A stretch of 40,048 bases of DNA from DATAEK01 sp036258055 (GTDB taxonomy: Bacteria; Acidobacteriota; Vicinamibacteria; Vicinamibacterales; 2-12-FULL-66-21), in assembly GCA_036258055.1 (NCBI GenBank), contig DATAEK010000391.1:1-40048 (forward strand). The letters are read 5' to 3'. The position numbers were made by a program, and so were the translations under genes. The notes under the pieces were generated by a model. It was not told the DNA's origin, ran no database searches, and was given only the letters and a program-made list of their open reading frames with translations. Positions 39,193-40,048 of this stretch are shown piece after piece; positions within the stretch are counted from its first letter, which is position 1; each line of letters opens with the position of its first letter.

Positions 39193-39792
39193 TTATTCAG
39201 GGGTCGCGATGCCAACGGCGTTCTTCAGCTTGTCGTAGTAATCGAACATGAATTGCTTCAACGCGGTATGCCCGAAGCCTTTGTCGAACTCGTACTGACG
39301 CATTTCGGCGAACGCACGATCCGCAGTCCACTTGTCGTGTGTCAGCCGATAAACGGCCGTCATGACGCCGGTGCGATGACGACCGCCCTGGCAATGCACG
39401 TACACGGGTTGATTCGCGGGATCGTTCACGAGCTTCAGAAACTGGGCGACGGCGTTCGCATCAGGGCGATCCGACGTCGTCATCGGAATTCGGAAAAAAT
39501 TCATCCCGGCATCCTGAACGGACTTCTGTTCGCTGGCCAGTCCGCCGCGGGTGAGATCGATCACCGTTTTCACGCCGAGCCGCGCGAGGCTCGCAAAGTC
39601 ATTACCCTTGGGCTGCGAGCCTCGGTAATAGGTGTCGTTGATCTCTCCGAAGTTATCGATCGTGATCTTCGACAGGGCCTCCGCGCGGTCGGCAACTGAC
39701 GCGGCCTTTGCGATAGCAGCCGACGGCAAGCCGAGCATCAATGCGACTAGGATGACCGCTTGAGAACGACGCACTCCCCTGATTGCAGGCAC
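39193..39792 (-). CDS. Exported dual-specificity (tyrosine) protein phosphatase
   Basis: 199 residues from GTG 39792, preceded by AGGGGGG at 6 bases. A signal peptide (basic 'RGVRRS', core 'AVILVALMLGLPSAAIA') ends near residue 29. The phosphatase domain has 'YYRGSQPKGNDFASLARLGVKTVIDL', the general-acid Asp in 'TTSDRPD' (D108) and the P-loop H-C134-Q-G-G-R-H-R140-T-G, the C-x5-R motif of cysteine phosphatases. Cys134 forms the phospho-intermediate. Substrates may be phosphoproteins, inositol phosphates or other phosphoesters in the periplasm. It is a single-gene unit ended by the terminator at 39138-39169. Confidence 0.92.
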   Translation of the reverse strand: MPAIRGVRRSQAVILVALMLGLPSAAIAKAASVADRAEALSKITIDNFGEINDTYYRGSQPKGNDFASLARLGVKTVIDLTRGGLASEQKSVQDAGMNFFRIPMTTSDRPDANAVAQFLKLVNDPANQPVYVHCQGGRHRTGVMTAVYRLTHDKWTADRAFAEMRQYEFDKGFGHTALKQFMFDYYDKLKNAVGIATPE

Positions 39793-40048
39793 CTGGCACC
39801 CCCCTTTTCCCTAGGACGAGTTGGATTGTGATTCGGCCTTTCAATCGCAGACTCAGAGATCAGGCAAGCCGGGTACCACCGCCACTCAGCTGTTTATCTC
39901 CTAGTTACGCTGACACTTGAAATGATGGGCTTGGTAAACGAGGTGCCCTGAGCCTGTTTCGTCCGTGCCCTTCCGAGGACAGCTGTGCCGAATGCGAAGG
40001 TAGGAGCTTCCTCAAGACGTTCATGGACCGCTTCGCGATCTGGATCGA
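39793..40048. other. Right-edge intergenic sequence
   Basis: About 256 bases with no supported gene. It must carry the phosphatase promoter. A rightward frame is open from about 39917 to the edge, but its only ATG is at 40023, so it cannot be judged. Confidence 0.4.

Noticed and set aside
1..40048. CRISPR arrays, insertion sequences, transposases, integrases, rRNA genes
   Set aside because: No regularly spaced repeats, no transposase or integrase domains and no rRNA-like sequence were seen.
40023..40048. Possible gene start (MDRFAIWI...) at the right edge
   Set aside because: Only eight codons are visible and there is no well-placed ribosome site.

Overview
This high-GC window looks like chromosomal DNA of an acidobacterium, most likely from the Vicinamibacteria (subdivision 6) side. 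The main reason is four full-length permeases of the ADOP type (Acidobacterial Duplicated Orphan Permease: MacB/FtsX-like, two fused permease halves, no cognate ATPase). The neighbours fit the same group: a PadR repressor paired with one ADOP, DUF1080, DUF4097 and DUF5996 proteins, a redoxin/heme-copper oxygenase pair, NIPSNAP and YciI proteins, and an ECF sigma/anti-sigma/ABC operon. The assignment is an inference from gene content; there is no rRNA gene or intact tRNA here.

Layout. 1-385: 5' part of a secreted class C beta-lactamase-like hydrolase (-). 386-681: a tRNA-Pro-like 3' remnant followed by a T-rich hairpin. 682-4023: operon of ECF sigma factor, membrane zinc anti-sigma factor, ABC ATPase and ABC permease. 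4184-4951: secreted DUF1080 protein. 5015-6577: TetR regulator and a lactonase-like metallo-beta-lactamase gene that carries a one-base frameshift; each gene is preceded by a copy of the same palindrome. 6710-9160: ADOP 1. 9338-9943: DUF1877. 9949-12812 (-): two-subunit molybdenum hydroxylase with a Tat signal. 12926-15379: ADOP 2. 15524-18522: NIPSNAP (-), then DUF4097, membrane cytochrome c and a small His-rich periplasmic protein (+), then YciI (-). 18643-21712 (-): PadR and its ADOP 3. 21804-25770 (+): redoxin, heme-copper monooxygenase-like protein, Cys-rich small protein and Asp-box beta-propeller. 25808-26290: DinB-like. 26480-30752 (+): GntR regulator, a hairpin-rich repeat patch, slipin, an unlisted 34-residue membrane peptide and ADOP 4. 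30831-34601 (-): 1256-residue double hybrid histidine kinase. 34849-36259: a 49-residue basic protein, a UBP zinc finger (-) and DUF5996. 36333-38938 (-): a metzincin-like protease without a signal peptide and a 107-residue partner. 39193-39792 (-): exported dual-specificity phosphatase with a strong intrinsic terminator.

How it works together. Much of the window concerns the cell envelope: export or permease complexes, periplasmic redox and metal proteins, and local one-component regulators. Three regulators (TetR, PadR, GntR) have readable candidate operators next to their own genes. In the PadR case the operator lies inside two overlapping divergent promoters, so one repressor could control both the ADOP and the redoxin/heme-copper operon. 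The best candidates for undescribed biology are that shared control region with the metal/Cys-rich cluster, the GntR-slipin-micropeptide-ADOP unit, and the signal-less metzincin pair near the right end.
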